From Acidobacteriota bacterium (GTDB taxonomy: Bacteria; Acidobacteriota; Vicinamibacteria; Fen-336): a stretch of 62,226 bases of DNA. The notes beneath the pieces are model-generated. The model was not told the DNA's origin, did no database searches, and saw only the letters and a program-made list of their open reading frames with translations. Of this stretch, positions 24,338-31,935 are shown in pieces. Position 1 is the first letter of the stretch, and the number at the start of each line of letters is the position of its first letter. Made by a program: the position numbers and the translations under genes. The DNA lies in contig JAJDNS010000096.1 of the NCBI GenBank assembly GCA_022340585.1, forward strand, positions 1 to 62,226, read 5' to 3'.

Positions 24338-25327
24338 TCACTCGATCTGGCCAGCCTCCAGGAGCGTGGCCACGGTGTTGTAGATCGCGTGGGAGCACCG
24401 GGGGACATCCCTCTGGAGGTCGCGGATCGAGGCCCCCTTCTTGAGCCGCGCCCAGACCGAGACCGCGAGCTCCACGTTCTCGACATCATCCCAGCTCAGC
24501 TGCTCGGCCCGTTGCCGGAAGATGCGGTCGGGGTCGGGGAGCTTCTCCCTGAGCATCGGCAACTCGTCCTGGAGCCGGACGGACTCCATCAGCAGGGAGA
24601 TCGCGGGCATGGAGACCTCGCCCTTGACCTCGTCCTCCCGAAAGTCACGGTCGGTGAAGGAGAACTCGCCCTCGGCCTCGGTCTGGAAGAGCTGAAAGAC
24701 CGCGTCCTCGCCGACCAGCTGGCGATAGCGCGCCCGAAACACGTTTCCGCGGAAGAAGAGCAGCTCGGCCAGCTTGCGCTTCTCGCGAGACACGACCAGG
24801 TTGCCGGTCTGGTGGGAGCCGATGAGGGTCTGGATGACCGTGGCGAGGTCGAAGTACTTCAGGCTCCCCTGCAGCTGCTTCCCGGAGGCGCGGGGGACCT
24901 TGAGCGTCGTCGTTTCCAGACGACGGGCCAGCACCACGCACAGGTTCCGCGAGAAGGCGGGCAAGGTGTCCATGAGGTCGATGAAGACGGCGCGGTCGAC
25001 GGCAAACACCTCCGCGTGCTCCGGGGAACGGACGGTGGCGCTGCGGGGAGAGCCGGTGAGGAGCGCCAGCTCCCCGAGGACCTCCCCCGTGCCGAGGTAC
25101 GCGACCGGGACCTCCTCGGTCGCGTCGGTCGGGGTCGAGAGCACCTCGAGCACGCCGCTCTTGACCACGAAGAGGCGATCGCCCCGGTCCCCCTGACGAA
25201 AGACGACCTCGCCGGGGCCGAACTCGAGGAGACGGCCCTGGGCGAGCACCGCCCCGATGACCTCGTCGGGCTGGCTCTCGAACAGCTCGGAGTTGCGGAG
25301 GAAGGCGGGATCGATCGTGCCGGTCAT
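24338..25327 (-). CDS. Cyclic nucleotide-binding domain plus DUF4388 protein
   Basis: 329 residues. Residues ~10-130 are a cNMP-binding domain (Crp type): VVFRQGDRGDRLFVVKSGVLEV and GEVLGELALLTGSPRSATVRS hold the phosphate-binding cassette (GELAL..PRSAT). Residues ~150-260 match DUF4388 (LQGSLKYFDLATVIQTLIGSHQTG, LVVSREKRKLAELLFFRGNVF), a domain found in two-component and GTPase-linked signalling proteins. There is no DNA-binding HTH of Crp. A perfect -10 box TATAAT lies on the minus strand (25340-25345), 12 nt from the start. It may relay a second-messenger signal to a partner; the partner is unknown. Confidence 0.85.
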   Translation of the reverse strand: MTGTIDPAFLRNSELFESQPDEVIGAVLAQGRLLEFGPGEVVFRQGDRGDRLFVVKSGVLEVLSTPTDATEEVPVAYLGTGEVLGELALLTGSPRSATVRSPEHAEVFAVDRAVFIDLMDTLPAFSRNLCVVLARRLETTTLKVPRASGKQLQGSLKYFDLATVIQTLIGSHQTGNLVVSREKRKLAELLFFRGNVFRARYRQLVGEDAVFQLFQTEAEGEFSFTDRDFREDEVKGEVSMPAISLLMESVRLQDELPMLREKLPDPDRIFRQRAEQLSWDDVENVELAVSVWARLKKGASIRDLQRDVPRCSHAIYNTVATLLEAGQIE

Positions 25328-25550
25328 GGGAGGCCGATGATTATAGCGCCCGGGCCGCCCTCGCCTCCCCGGGGAGATCCTGTGCTACCATCCCCGTCGC
25401 GAGGCCCGGCGGGTGGTCTCGCCTCGGACCAGGCTAGGGGCTATCCTATTGAAAATAGGGATGTTGTCGGAACACGACCGGGGAACGAACTAGGAAGCGG
25501 CGCGCCCCCCGTGCCCCGTTCACAGAGTGATTCACAACGGAGCTCCGGCC
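25328..25550. promoter_or_regulatory. Divergent regulatory region with a palindrome
   Basis: The gap holds the leftward TATAAT (25340-25345) and, in an AT-rich island, an inverted repeat CCTATT-GAA-AATAGG (25445-25459) that could be an operator or a small hairpin for the rightward genes. Nothing else coding is seen. Confidence 0.4.
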
Positions 25551-25679
25551 ATGACGACCTCGACCCTTTCCGCGATCTCCCCCGACGGCGTCCACCGAAT
25601 CCTCGCCCGCCAGGTCCTCGCCGACGGACTGGAGGATACCCCGCCGGAGATCGTCCACAAGAGCCTCAAGGAGCTTTAG
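25551..25679 (+). CDS. Small protein of 42 residues
   Basis: ATG at 25551 with GGAG 8 nt upstream, ending TAG at 25679; the next gene's ribosome binding site overlaps its end, a normal operon layout. The sequence starts MTTSTLSAISPDGVHRILAR and contains VLADGLEDTPPEIVHKSLKEL. The first half recalls the N-terminal arm of lysine 6-aminotransferases (SPxxVHxxLxxxxLxDG), but the aminotransferase body is absent. Could be a free-standing small protein or a relic. Confidence 0.5.
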   Translation: MTTSTLSAISPDGVHRILARQVLADGLEDTPPEIVHKSLKEL

Positions 25680-25683
25680 GGAC

Positions 25684-25911
25684 ATGATCGAGAGCGACGC
25701 CGCGATACGGATCTACAGCGAGACGCTGGCCACGCTGCTGGGAGCCAAGGTGGCGAACGGGAAGCTGGTCCGGGTGTCGAAGGACGGGTACTACGAGGTC
25801 CGCCTGGCCACCCAGGGGGGCAACTACACGACCCTCCTTCCCATCGCCACGACCGTGATCATGGCGGCGAAGCCCGAGGCCGAAGTCGAGACCATCGAGG
25901 TCGAACGCTGA
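25684..25911 (+). CDS. Small protein of 75 residues, unknown function
   Basis: ATG at 25684 behind GGAGCTTTAGGGAC. The chain begins MIESDAAIRIYSETLATLLG and then is beta-rich (KLVRVSKDGYYEVRLATQGG, NYTTLLPIATTVIM) with an acidic end. No cysteines, no signal peptide. It sits between the 42-residue protein and a DapB-like dehydrogenase, 32 bp before the latter, so probably one operon. I do not recognise the family. Confidence 0.62.
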   Translation: MIESDAAIRIYSETLATLLGAKVANGKLVRVSKDGYYEVRLATQGGNYTTLLPIATTVIMAAKPEAEVETIEVER

Positions 25912-25942
25912 GATAGGGAAGGCTTCGGAGAGGAGGAACGGC

Positions 25943-26983
25943 ATGCCGCGGACGGTGAAGGTCGCCGTGGTGGGCCTTGGCTCGGTTGGCCAGGCCGTGA
26001 CCCGCCTGCTCCTGCAGACACCGACGGTGAAGGTGGTCGGGGTGGCCGATCCCGCCCCCTCGTCGGCGGGGAAGGATCTCGGGACCGCACTCGGTCTTCC
26101 GCGCCGGCTCCGCGTCAAGGTCGACGCCGATCCTGGCCGCTTCGTCCGCAAGCTGGCCGCGGACGCCGCCGTCGTCTGCACGTCCTCGCTCCTCAAGGAG
26201 GTCAAGCCCCAGATCCTGGGGCTCGTCTCGCGACGCATCCGGGTCCTGACGACCTGTGAGGAGCTGGCCTTTCCGGTGCCCCCGCACGTGGCCGGTGCAC
26301 GGGAGATCGCCCGGGCGGCGAAGGCGAAGAAGGTCGCCGTGCTCGCCGCCGGCCTGAACCCCGGCTTCGCCATGGACTCCCTCGCCCTGACCCTGACCGC
26401 TCCCTGCACGGGGGTGCGACGGGTCTCGGTGACCCGCGTCCAGGACGCGAGCACGAGACGCCTTCCCCTTCAGCGCCGCGTCGGCGCGGGATTGAACGTC
26501 GGGCAGTTCCGCCGGGCGGTCACCGAGGGCACGGTCCGGCACGTCGGTCTCGTGGAATCCGCGCACATGATCGCGAGTGCCCTCGGCTGGAAGCTCGACC
26601 GGGTGGACGAGACCCTGGAACCCGCTATCGCCCCGCGAGACCTCGACACCGAGTACCTGCGTATCCCGGCGGGCGCGGCGGCCGGGATCCGCCAGGCCGT
26701 CCGCGGCTTCCGAAAAGGCGAGCTCGCGGTGAGCCTCGACCTCCAGGTCTACGTGGGGGCGGAGGCGCCACGGGATCACATCCTGATCGACGCCGACCCT
26801 CCGGTCGACGCCACCGTCGCCGGCGGGATCTCCGGGGAGGTCGCGGCCGCGGCCATCCTCGTCAACGCCCTCCCGCGGTTGCTGGCCGCCCCCCCGGGCC
26901 TGGCCACCGTGAAGGACCTGCCCCTGCTCCACGCCCTGAACCCCCACGACCTGGCCCCCGCTTCCCCGGCTCGGGGGCGGTAG
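25943..26983 (+). CDS. DapB-like NAD(P)-dependent dehydrogenase
   Basis: 346 residues. N-terminal Rossmann fold VAVVGLGSVGQAVTRLLLQ, then VVGVADPAPSSAGKDLG, TCEELAFP and the conserved AAGLNPGFAMDSLAL. The layout matches dihydrodipicolinate reductase-like proteins such as 2,4-diaminopentanoate dehydrogenase, which act on diamino acids. The start is supported by GGAGAGGAGG. An amino-acid dehydrogenase role fits the aminotransferase-like 42-residue protein upstream, but the true substrate cannot be told. It is not the usual DapB: it is ~80 residues longer. Confidence 0.72.
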   Translation: MPRTVKVAVVGLGSVGQAVTRLLLQTPTVKVVGVADPAPSSAGKDLGTALGLPRRLRVKVDADPGRFVRKLAADAAVVCTSSLLKEVKPQILGLVSRRIRVLTTCEELAFPVPPHVAGAREIARAAKAKKVAVLAAGLNPGFAMDSLALTLTAPCTGVRRVSVTRVQDASTRRLPLQRRVGAGLNVGQFRRAVTEGTVRHVGLVESAHMIASALGWKLDRVDETLEPAIAPRDLDTEYLRIPAGAAAGIRQAVRGFRKGELAVSLDLQVYVGAEAPRDHILIDADPPVDATVAGGISGEVAAAAILVNALPRLLAAPPGLATVKDLPLLHALNPHDLAPASPARGR

Positions 26984-27025
26984 CAAAGTGAGCCCGGGAG
27001 CGGCGCGAGCAGCCGGGGTGTCGGC

Positions 27026-28783
27026 ATGAACGGCGAGCTGGCCGAAGGCGTCGTTCCCGGCCTGCTGCGGGAGCTGTATGTCGGCCGGCGCAGCGGGATG
27101 CTCCACTTCTCCAGGGGTTCCGAGGAGCAGAGCATCCGCGTCCACCACGGCCACATCGTCAATGCCCGGACGAACGTCCTCGAGGATCGGCTCGGGGAGA
27201 TCCTCGTTCGTCACGGACGCCTCACCGAGGAGGATCTGGCCCGGGCTACCGAGGTGGTGATCCGTGACAAGAGGCGCCTCGGCGAGGTGCTCGTCGAGTT
27301 CGGGCTGCTGGACCAGACCGGGCTCGAGGACGCGGTCGCGCTCCGGGTGCGGGAGATGCTCGCGAAGGTGTTCACCTGGGACGACGGCACCTACAGCTTC
27401 GAGGACGAGGAGAGTGTCGCCGGCGAGCTGACCCTCAGGCTCTCCACCGGCGAGCTGATCCTCGAAGCGGTGCGGGCGATCCGCGACCCCGACGTGGTCC
27501 GCTACGCCCTCGGCGACATGAAGCGGGTACTCACGCTGTCGTCGGATCCCCTGCTGCGCTTCCAGCAGCTCCCCCTCTCCCCCAACGACGGCTTCGTGCT
27601 GTCGCGGGTCGACGGAACGCTCAGCGCGAGGGAGATCGAGCGGATGATTCCGCTCCCGGCGGAAGACGTGCGCCGGAGCCTGCTGGGTCTGCTGTCCACT
27701 GGCGTCGTGGAGTACGAGTCCGCCCCGGAGGGGGACGAGGCGCCAGAAGGGGCCGCCGCCGGGACACCCCGCCCCCCCAAGCCGGACACCCGACCCGTCG
27801 AGCCGCTCCCCGAAGCCCCGGGAGCCGAACCGAGGGAGGACACCGCCCCGGTTGCAGAGCCCCCGCTCCCCCTGCCTGCCGACGCCTTCGCGGGACTGGC
27901 CCAGGCCCAGGCTCCGGGCGCGGAGAAGGAGGGCGGGCCACCGGAGGCTCCGGTGGTCGATGGGGCGACCGCCGAGCGGCGCCGCGAGATCGAGGACGCG
28001 TGGGAAGGTCTCCGATCGAAGAACCACTTCGAGGTTCTGGGATTGACCCGCAAGGCCTCCGCCGGTGATGTGAAGAAGGCCTACTTCAGCTTCGCCCGGC
28101 GCTTCCACCCGGACGTGCACCACGAAGCCTCGCTGGGCGACCTGCGCGACAAGCTCGAAGCGGTGTTCATCCGCCTGGGGGAGGCCTACGAGGTCCTGCG
28201 CGACCAGGGCAAGCGCAGCGACTACGAGGAGCGACTCGGGCGACCGCGACCGCAGGCGCCGACCGAACCCGGGGGCCAGGCGCCCGCGCCCGGAGCGGCG
28301 GCGGAAGAGGACGAGGCGGTGGGGGCGGATCGAGGCGCCGAGGCAGTGCAACGGGCCGAGCGCCTGTACAGCGCCGCCGCCGAGGCCGAGAATGACGCCG
28401 CGGTCAGGCAGAAGTACTGGGAGGCGATTCAGCTGGTCGAGCCGATATTCAAGCGCCTCTCCGGCCAGACGCGCCTGCGCGGGCGGCTCGTCCTCGCCCG
28501 CTGCTACCTCGAGAACCCCAACTGGGTGAAGCGCGCGGAAGAAACACTCCGGGCCGCCGTCCAGGAGGAGCCCGGGGACGCCGAGGCCTATCGCCTCCTC
28601 GGGAAGCTGTACGAGGAGCGCGGCCTCCGCACCCGAGCCACGAGCATGTTTCGCCGGGTGCTGGAGTTGAAGCCCGACGATGCCCAGGCCACCGAGGCGC
28701 TCACCCGGGTTGACACCCCCAACGAGTCGTCGCCCTCCGAAGGCGGGGGCGGATTCCTGAGGAAGATCTTCCGACGATCATGA
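27026..28783 (+). CDS. DUF4388, J-domain and TPR multidomain protein
   Basis: 585 residues. Residues ~1-130: DUF4388 (VPGLLRELYVGRRSGMLHF, VHHGHIVNARTNVLEDRLGE). Residues ~185-230: winged-helix-like segment (FVLSRVDGTLSAREIERM). A Pro/Ala/Glu linker of ~90 residues follows. Residues ~340-410: DnaJ J-domain with NHFEVLGLTRKASAGDVKKA and the essential HPD (RFHPDVHH). Residues ~450-560: TPR-like helices. J-domains recruit and activate Hsp70, so this may direct the chaperone to a signalling complex or to gliding or secretion machinery, as proposed for relatives in Myxococcota. Second DUF4388 protein in 3 kb. Confidence 0.85.
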   Translation: MNGELAEGVVPGLLRELYVGRRSGMLHFSRGSEEQSIRVHHGHIVNARTNVLEDRLGEILVRHGRLTEEDLARATEVVIRDKRRLGEVLVEFGLLDQTGLEDAVALRVREMLAKVFTWDDGTYSFEDEESVAGELTLRLSTGELILEAVRAIRDPDVVRYALGDMKRVLTLSSDPLLRFQQLPLSPNDGFVLSRVDGTLSAREIERMIPLPAEDVRRSLLGLLSTGVVEYESAPEGDEAPEGAAAGTPRPPKPDTRPVEPLPEAPGAEPREDTAPVAEPPLPLPADAFAGLAQAQAPGAEKEGGPPEAPVVDGATAERRREIEDAWEGLRSKNHFEVLGLTRKASAGDVKKAYFSFARRFHPDVHHEASLGDLRDKLEAVFIRLGEAYEVLRDQGKRSDYEERLGRPRPQAPTEPGGQAPAPGAAAEEDEAVGADRGAEAVQRAERLYSAAAEAENDAAVRQKYWEAIQLVEPIFKRLSGQTRLRGRLVLARCYLENPNWVKRAEETLRAAVQEEPGDAEAYRLLGKLYEERGLRTRATSMFRRVLELKPDDAQATEALTRVDTPNESSPSEGGGGFLRKIFRRS

Positions 28784-29547
28784 GACCACTTGCCACGCTC
28801 CTGCTCGCACTCCTCCTGGCCGCTCCCGGCTCAGCCGCCGATCTCGTCGTCTTCGTGAACGGCGACCGCCTCAGCGGCGACATCGTCGCCACGGGCACGA
28901 GGCGCATCCGCTTGAGGACGCCCTACGGGCGCCTGGAGATCCCCCGCACCGACATCGAACGCCTGGTCTGGGAGGACGGCCGGGAGGAGATCGTGTCCGC
29001 TCCGGCGGCGACCGCCGCTCCCAGCACCACGATCGACCTCGCGCTCGTCATCACCGGGAGCACCTTCTGGCAGGCGTGGAACCCGAAGGATGCCCCGGCC
29101 GATCCCAGCCTCCGGCTGGTCGTGTTCCTGGGCGAGGAACCGGCCGTCACCTACACCGACGTCAACCTCGACCCCGACGACCTCCCGGGGGCGGTGGTCA
29201 ACTCGTTCGTCTTCGCCCCGGAGCGGCTGCTGGTCGCCCCGGCGGAGCAGGTGAAGGCACACCCCCCGGAGCCGGGGAAGGGAGGGGTCCGGCTCGCGCT
29301 CGAGCTCCCCGCGCGCCTGGGAGGCCAGCAGCAGCTGGCCCTCGCCTATCAGCTGAACGACGGCACGTCCTCCAATCCGGAATGGCGGGACGTGGTCGAG
29401 GCCCGAGCCAGCGTGGATCTGCAACCCGGAAAGCCGCAGCGTGTGATGCTCGAGCAGGACCGCGGGCGGATGGAATACACCGACCGCTACATGCACTACG
29501 TGGAGACGTTCCGGGTCTTCGCCCACGTGGCCTCGCCCTCACCTTGA
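28780..29547 (+). CDS. Secreted protein of unknown function
   Basis: 255 residues, start overlapping the previous stop as ATGA. Signal peptide MRPLATLLLALLLAAPGSA, then DLVVFVNGDRLSGDIVATGT, which resembles the short SH3-like repeat in many periplasmic proteins that begin with a NGDRLSG motif. The later part has beta-strand character (LALELPARLGGQQQLALAYQL). No enzyme motif. Probably periplasmic, co-expressed with the J-domain protein. The NGDRxxG phrase is common in DUF481-like outer membrane proteins, but the barrel itself is missing. Confidence 0.68.
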   Translation: MRPLATLLLALLLAAPGSAADLVVFVNGDRLSGDIVATGTRRIRLRTPYGRLEIPRTDIERLVWEDGREEIVSAPAATAAPSTTIDLALVITGSTFWQAWNPKDAPADPSLRLVVFLGEEPAVTYTDVNLDPDDLPGAVVNSFVFAPERLLVAPAEQVKAHPPEPGKGGVRLALELPARLGGQQQLALAYQLNDGTSSNPEWRDVVEARASVDLQPGKPQRVMLEQDRGRMEYTDRYMHYVETFRVFAHVASPSP

Positions 29548-29573
29548 CACCCCCCGAACGGGGACCCTAGGCT
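29544..29573 (+). promoter_or_regulatory. Promoter of the DUF4126 operon, leaderless
   Basis: Perfect -35 TTGACA at 29544-29549, 18 bp spacer, -10 TAGGCT at 29568-29573, then six bases to the ATG at 29580. The start point would fall at the start codon. It overlaps the stop of the preceding gene. A small GC hairpin (CCCCGAACGGGG) lies in the spacer. Confidence 0.65.
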
Positions 29574-29579
29574 GGGAGT

Positions 29580-30164
29580 ATGGACGTTGCCACGCTTTCA
29601 GAGTTCCTGCCCGCGTTGGCCCTCGCCATCGCTCTCGCCGCGTCGGCGGGGCTGCGGGCCTGGTTGCCCCTCCTCCTCGCCGGAGGACTGGCCCGGGCGG
29701 GGGTGCTGGAGCTCGGAGACTCCTTTTCGTTCCTCGCCTCGAACAAGGCCCTCGTGCTGTTCGGGGTGGCCACGGTGATCGAGCTCGTCGGCGACAAGGT
29801 GCCGACAATCGACCACGCCCTGGACGCCATCGGCACCCCGGTCCGCCCCGCGGCGGGGGCGCTGCTCGCCGCGTCGGTGCTCGGCACCGTCTCCGACCCC
29901 CTGACCGCCCTCGTCCTGGGGACCGCCGTGGGTGCCCCGTCCGCCCTCGTCCCCCATGCCGCCAAGACCGCGCTCAGAACGGTCTCCACGACGTTGACCG
30001 GGGGCCTCGCCAACCCCATCCTGAGCTTCCTCGAGGACGCGATTTCTCTCATCACGTTCGTCCTGGCCGTCCTCGTCCCGGTCCTCGTCGTCGCCCTCCT
30101 GGGCCTCACCACCTACGTCCTGGTGCGGCTCTTCCGCCGCCGCAAGGCCGAGGTCCCGGCATGA
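29580..30164 (+). CDS. DUF4126 integral membrane protein
   Basis: 194 residues, about five or six hydrophobic segments, beginning PALALAIALAASAGLRAWLPLLLAG, typical of DUF4126. The middle has GDKVPTIDHALDAIGTPVRP, the family signature, and the C-terminus is a basic RLFRRRKAE tail, so it faces the cytosol. Function unknown. The start sits six bases after a -10 box. It overlaps the VWA gene by 4 bp (ATGA). Confidence 0.85.
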   Translation: MDVATLSEFLPALALAIALAASAGLRAWLPLLLAGGLARAGVLELGDSFSFLASNKALVLFGVATVIELVGDKVPTIDHALDAIGTPVRPAAGALLAASVLGTVSDPLTALVLGTAVGAPSALVPHAAKTALRTVSTTLTGGLANPILSFLEDAISLITFVLAVLVPVLVVALLGLTTYVLVRLFRRRKAEVPA

Positions 30165-31099
30165 TCCGCCGCGCCCTCCTCGCTGCCGTCACCCTCGCCC
30201 CCGTCATCACCCTGAGCGGGTCAGCGCCCGTCACCGCGCAGGATCCTCCCCAGATCAAGCCGTTCACCGTCGGGGTCGAGGTCGACGTCGTCTCGGTGAC
30301 CGCGGTGGTGTTCGACAAGAAGGGTACCTTCATCCGGGGCCTGGGAACCGAGGACGTGGAGCTCTACGAGGACGGGGTCCGCCAGGACGTCGACTACTTC
30401 CGCGAGGCCTCCAGCGACGAGGCGGAGCGGGTGCCGCTCACGGTGGTGCTGGTCCTCGACACCAGCGGCAGCATGAACAAGAGCATGCGTTTCCTCCAGG
30501 AGGCAGTGCTCAACTTCGTCTACAAGCTCGAGGAGGTCGACACCGCGATGGTCGTCAGCTTCAACGACAGCGTGAAGGGGAGCGCCGAGTTCACCGGCGA
30601 CCTCGACCGCCTGGAGCGCATCGTGGAAGGCCTGCAGCCGTGGGGCGGGACGAGCCTGTACGACGCCATTCACTACTCGCTGAACCGCATCCGCGACGCC
30701 CCCGGGCGCAAGGCGGTCATCGTCTTCAGCGACGGGGCGGACACCACGTCGAGCCTGCGCGACCGCGACGTCGTGGACTACGCCCGCGCGGTGGAGGCCA
30801 CGGTGTACTGCATCGGCTTCCAGGGAATGGGCCCGGGGGGCAGCCCCAAGGGCTTCCTCAAGAAGATCGCGAAGGAGACCGGCGGCCAGTTCTTCTCTCC
30901 GGGGGACGTCGGTGACCTGGTGAAGGTCTTCAACGAGATCTCCGACGAGCTCAAGAACCACTACCTGCTCGCCTACACCCCCAAGCGCGAGGCGGACGGC
31001 AGCTGGCGAGAGATCGAGCTCAAGGTGAACCGCCCCGACGCCAAGGTGCGGGTGCGCAAGGGCTACTTCCACATCAAGCGGTCGGGCGCGTCGGGGTGA
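30161..31099 (+). CDS. Secreted VWA protein of the VWFA-related Acidobacterial type
   Basis: 312 residues. Signal peptide up to about residue 28 (LLAAVTLAPVITLSGSAPVTAQ). The N-terminal part, VDVVSVTAVVFDKKGTFIRGLGTEDVELYEDG, is the TIGR03436-type region abundant in Acidobacteriota. The VWA domain has the MIDAS motif VLDTSGSMNKS, the Thr in GGTSLYDAI and the Asp in FSDGADTTSS, so a metal-dependent adhesion site appears intact. Ends with the strands of the domain's tail. Periplasmic or surface interaction role is inferred. Confidence 0.88.
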   Translation: MIRRALLAAVTLAPVITLSGSAPVTAQDPPQIKPFTVGVEVDVVSVTAVVFDKKGTFIRGLGTEDVELYEDGVRQDVDYFREASSDEAERVPLTVVLVLDTSGSMNKSMRFLQEAVLNFVYKLEEVDTAMVVSFNDSVKGSAEFTGDLDRLERIVEGLQPWGGTSLYDAIHYSLNRIRDAPGRKAVIVFSDGADTTSSLRDRDVVDYARAVEATVYCIGFQGMGPGGSPKGFLKKIAKETGGQFFSPGDVGDLVKVFNEISDELKNHYLLAYTPKREADGSWREIELKVNRPDAKVRVRKGYFHIKRSGASG

Positions 31100-31875
31100 G
31101 CCACCTCTCCTCGGCCGAGATCGAGGAGCTGAAGAGAGCACGCTCCCTCCTCGAGAGCGGGGGACTGGTCGTTCGCGTGGCGGAGGCCCTCGGACGCCCC
31201 CTGGAGGCCGGGCTGGAGCGACTGCCCGCCCCGGCCCGGGACGCGGTCCAGCGTGTGACGCAGACCGCCCTCGAGCGAGCCCTGGGGGTCGCCCTCGGGA
31301 CCCTGGCCGAGCGGCCCCGGGGCGCGTCGGAGCGACTCCACAAGGCGGCGGCGGCGGCCACCGGCGCCGTGGGGGGGTTCTTCGGACTGGGGGGCCTGAC
31401 CGTCGAGCTGCCGGTCGCCACCGTCCTGATGTTGCGCTCCATCGCCGACATCGCCCGGAGCGAGGGCCAGGACATCACCCTTCCCGAGACGCGTGTGGCC
31501 TGCCTCGAGGTCTTTGCCCTGGGGGGAGGGGGTGGCGAGCGGGCGGCCGAGACGGGCTACTACGCCGTCCGGGCTGCCCTCTCGCAGACCCTCGCCGAGG
31601 CCGCCCGCCACATCGCCCGGCACGGCCTGAGCCGAGAAGGGGCCCCGGCGGTGGTGCGCGCGGTGGCCGCGATCGCGGCCCGCTTCGGGGTCGTGGTCGA
31701 GCAGAAGGTGGCCCTCGCGTCGGTCCCCTTCCTCGGGGCGGTGACCGCGTCGGTCGTCAACACCGTGTTCATCGATCATTTCCAGAAGCGGGCCCGGGGC
31801 CACTTCCTCGTCCGCCGGCTGGAGGAGGAGCACGGGTACGAGGCGGTGCGGGCCGCCTACGAGGCTCTGGGCTGA
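31096..31875 (+). CDS. EcsC family protein
   Basis: 259 residues, GTG start overlapping the previous stop as GTGA. EcsC features: a central Gly/Ala-rich amphipathic stretch (AAAATGAVGGFFGLGGLTVELPVATVLMLRSIADIA), ALGGGGGERAAETGYYAVR, and the C-terminal PFLGAVTASVVNTVFIDHFQ. B. subtilis EcsC is a poorly understood membrane-associated protein. It ends the DUF4126-VWA-EcsC operon. Confidence 0.85.
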   Translation: MSHLSSAEIEELKRARSLLESGGLVVRVAEALGRPLEAGLERLPAPARDAVQRVTQTALERALGVALGTLAERPRGASERLHKAAAAATGAVGGFFGLGGLTVELPVATVLMLRSIADIARSEGQDITLPETRVACLEVFALGGGGGERAAETGYYAVRAALSQTLAEAARHIARHGLSREGAPAVVRAVAAIAARFGVVVEQKVALASVPFLGAVTASVVNTVFIDHFQKRARGHFLVRRLEEEHGYEAVRAAYEALG

Positions 31876-31935
31876 CCCGGCCCGGCCCCGGGACCAGAGC
31901 GCGGATGTAGAATGCCGAGGACTCCCGACGAAGAC

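Noticed and set aside
25859..28351. Antisense frame of 830 codons over the dehydrogenase and the J-domain gene
   Set aside because: It is a GC-rich shadow of two genes with clear domains; the composition is Arg/Gly/Asp/His biased with no domain.
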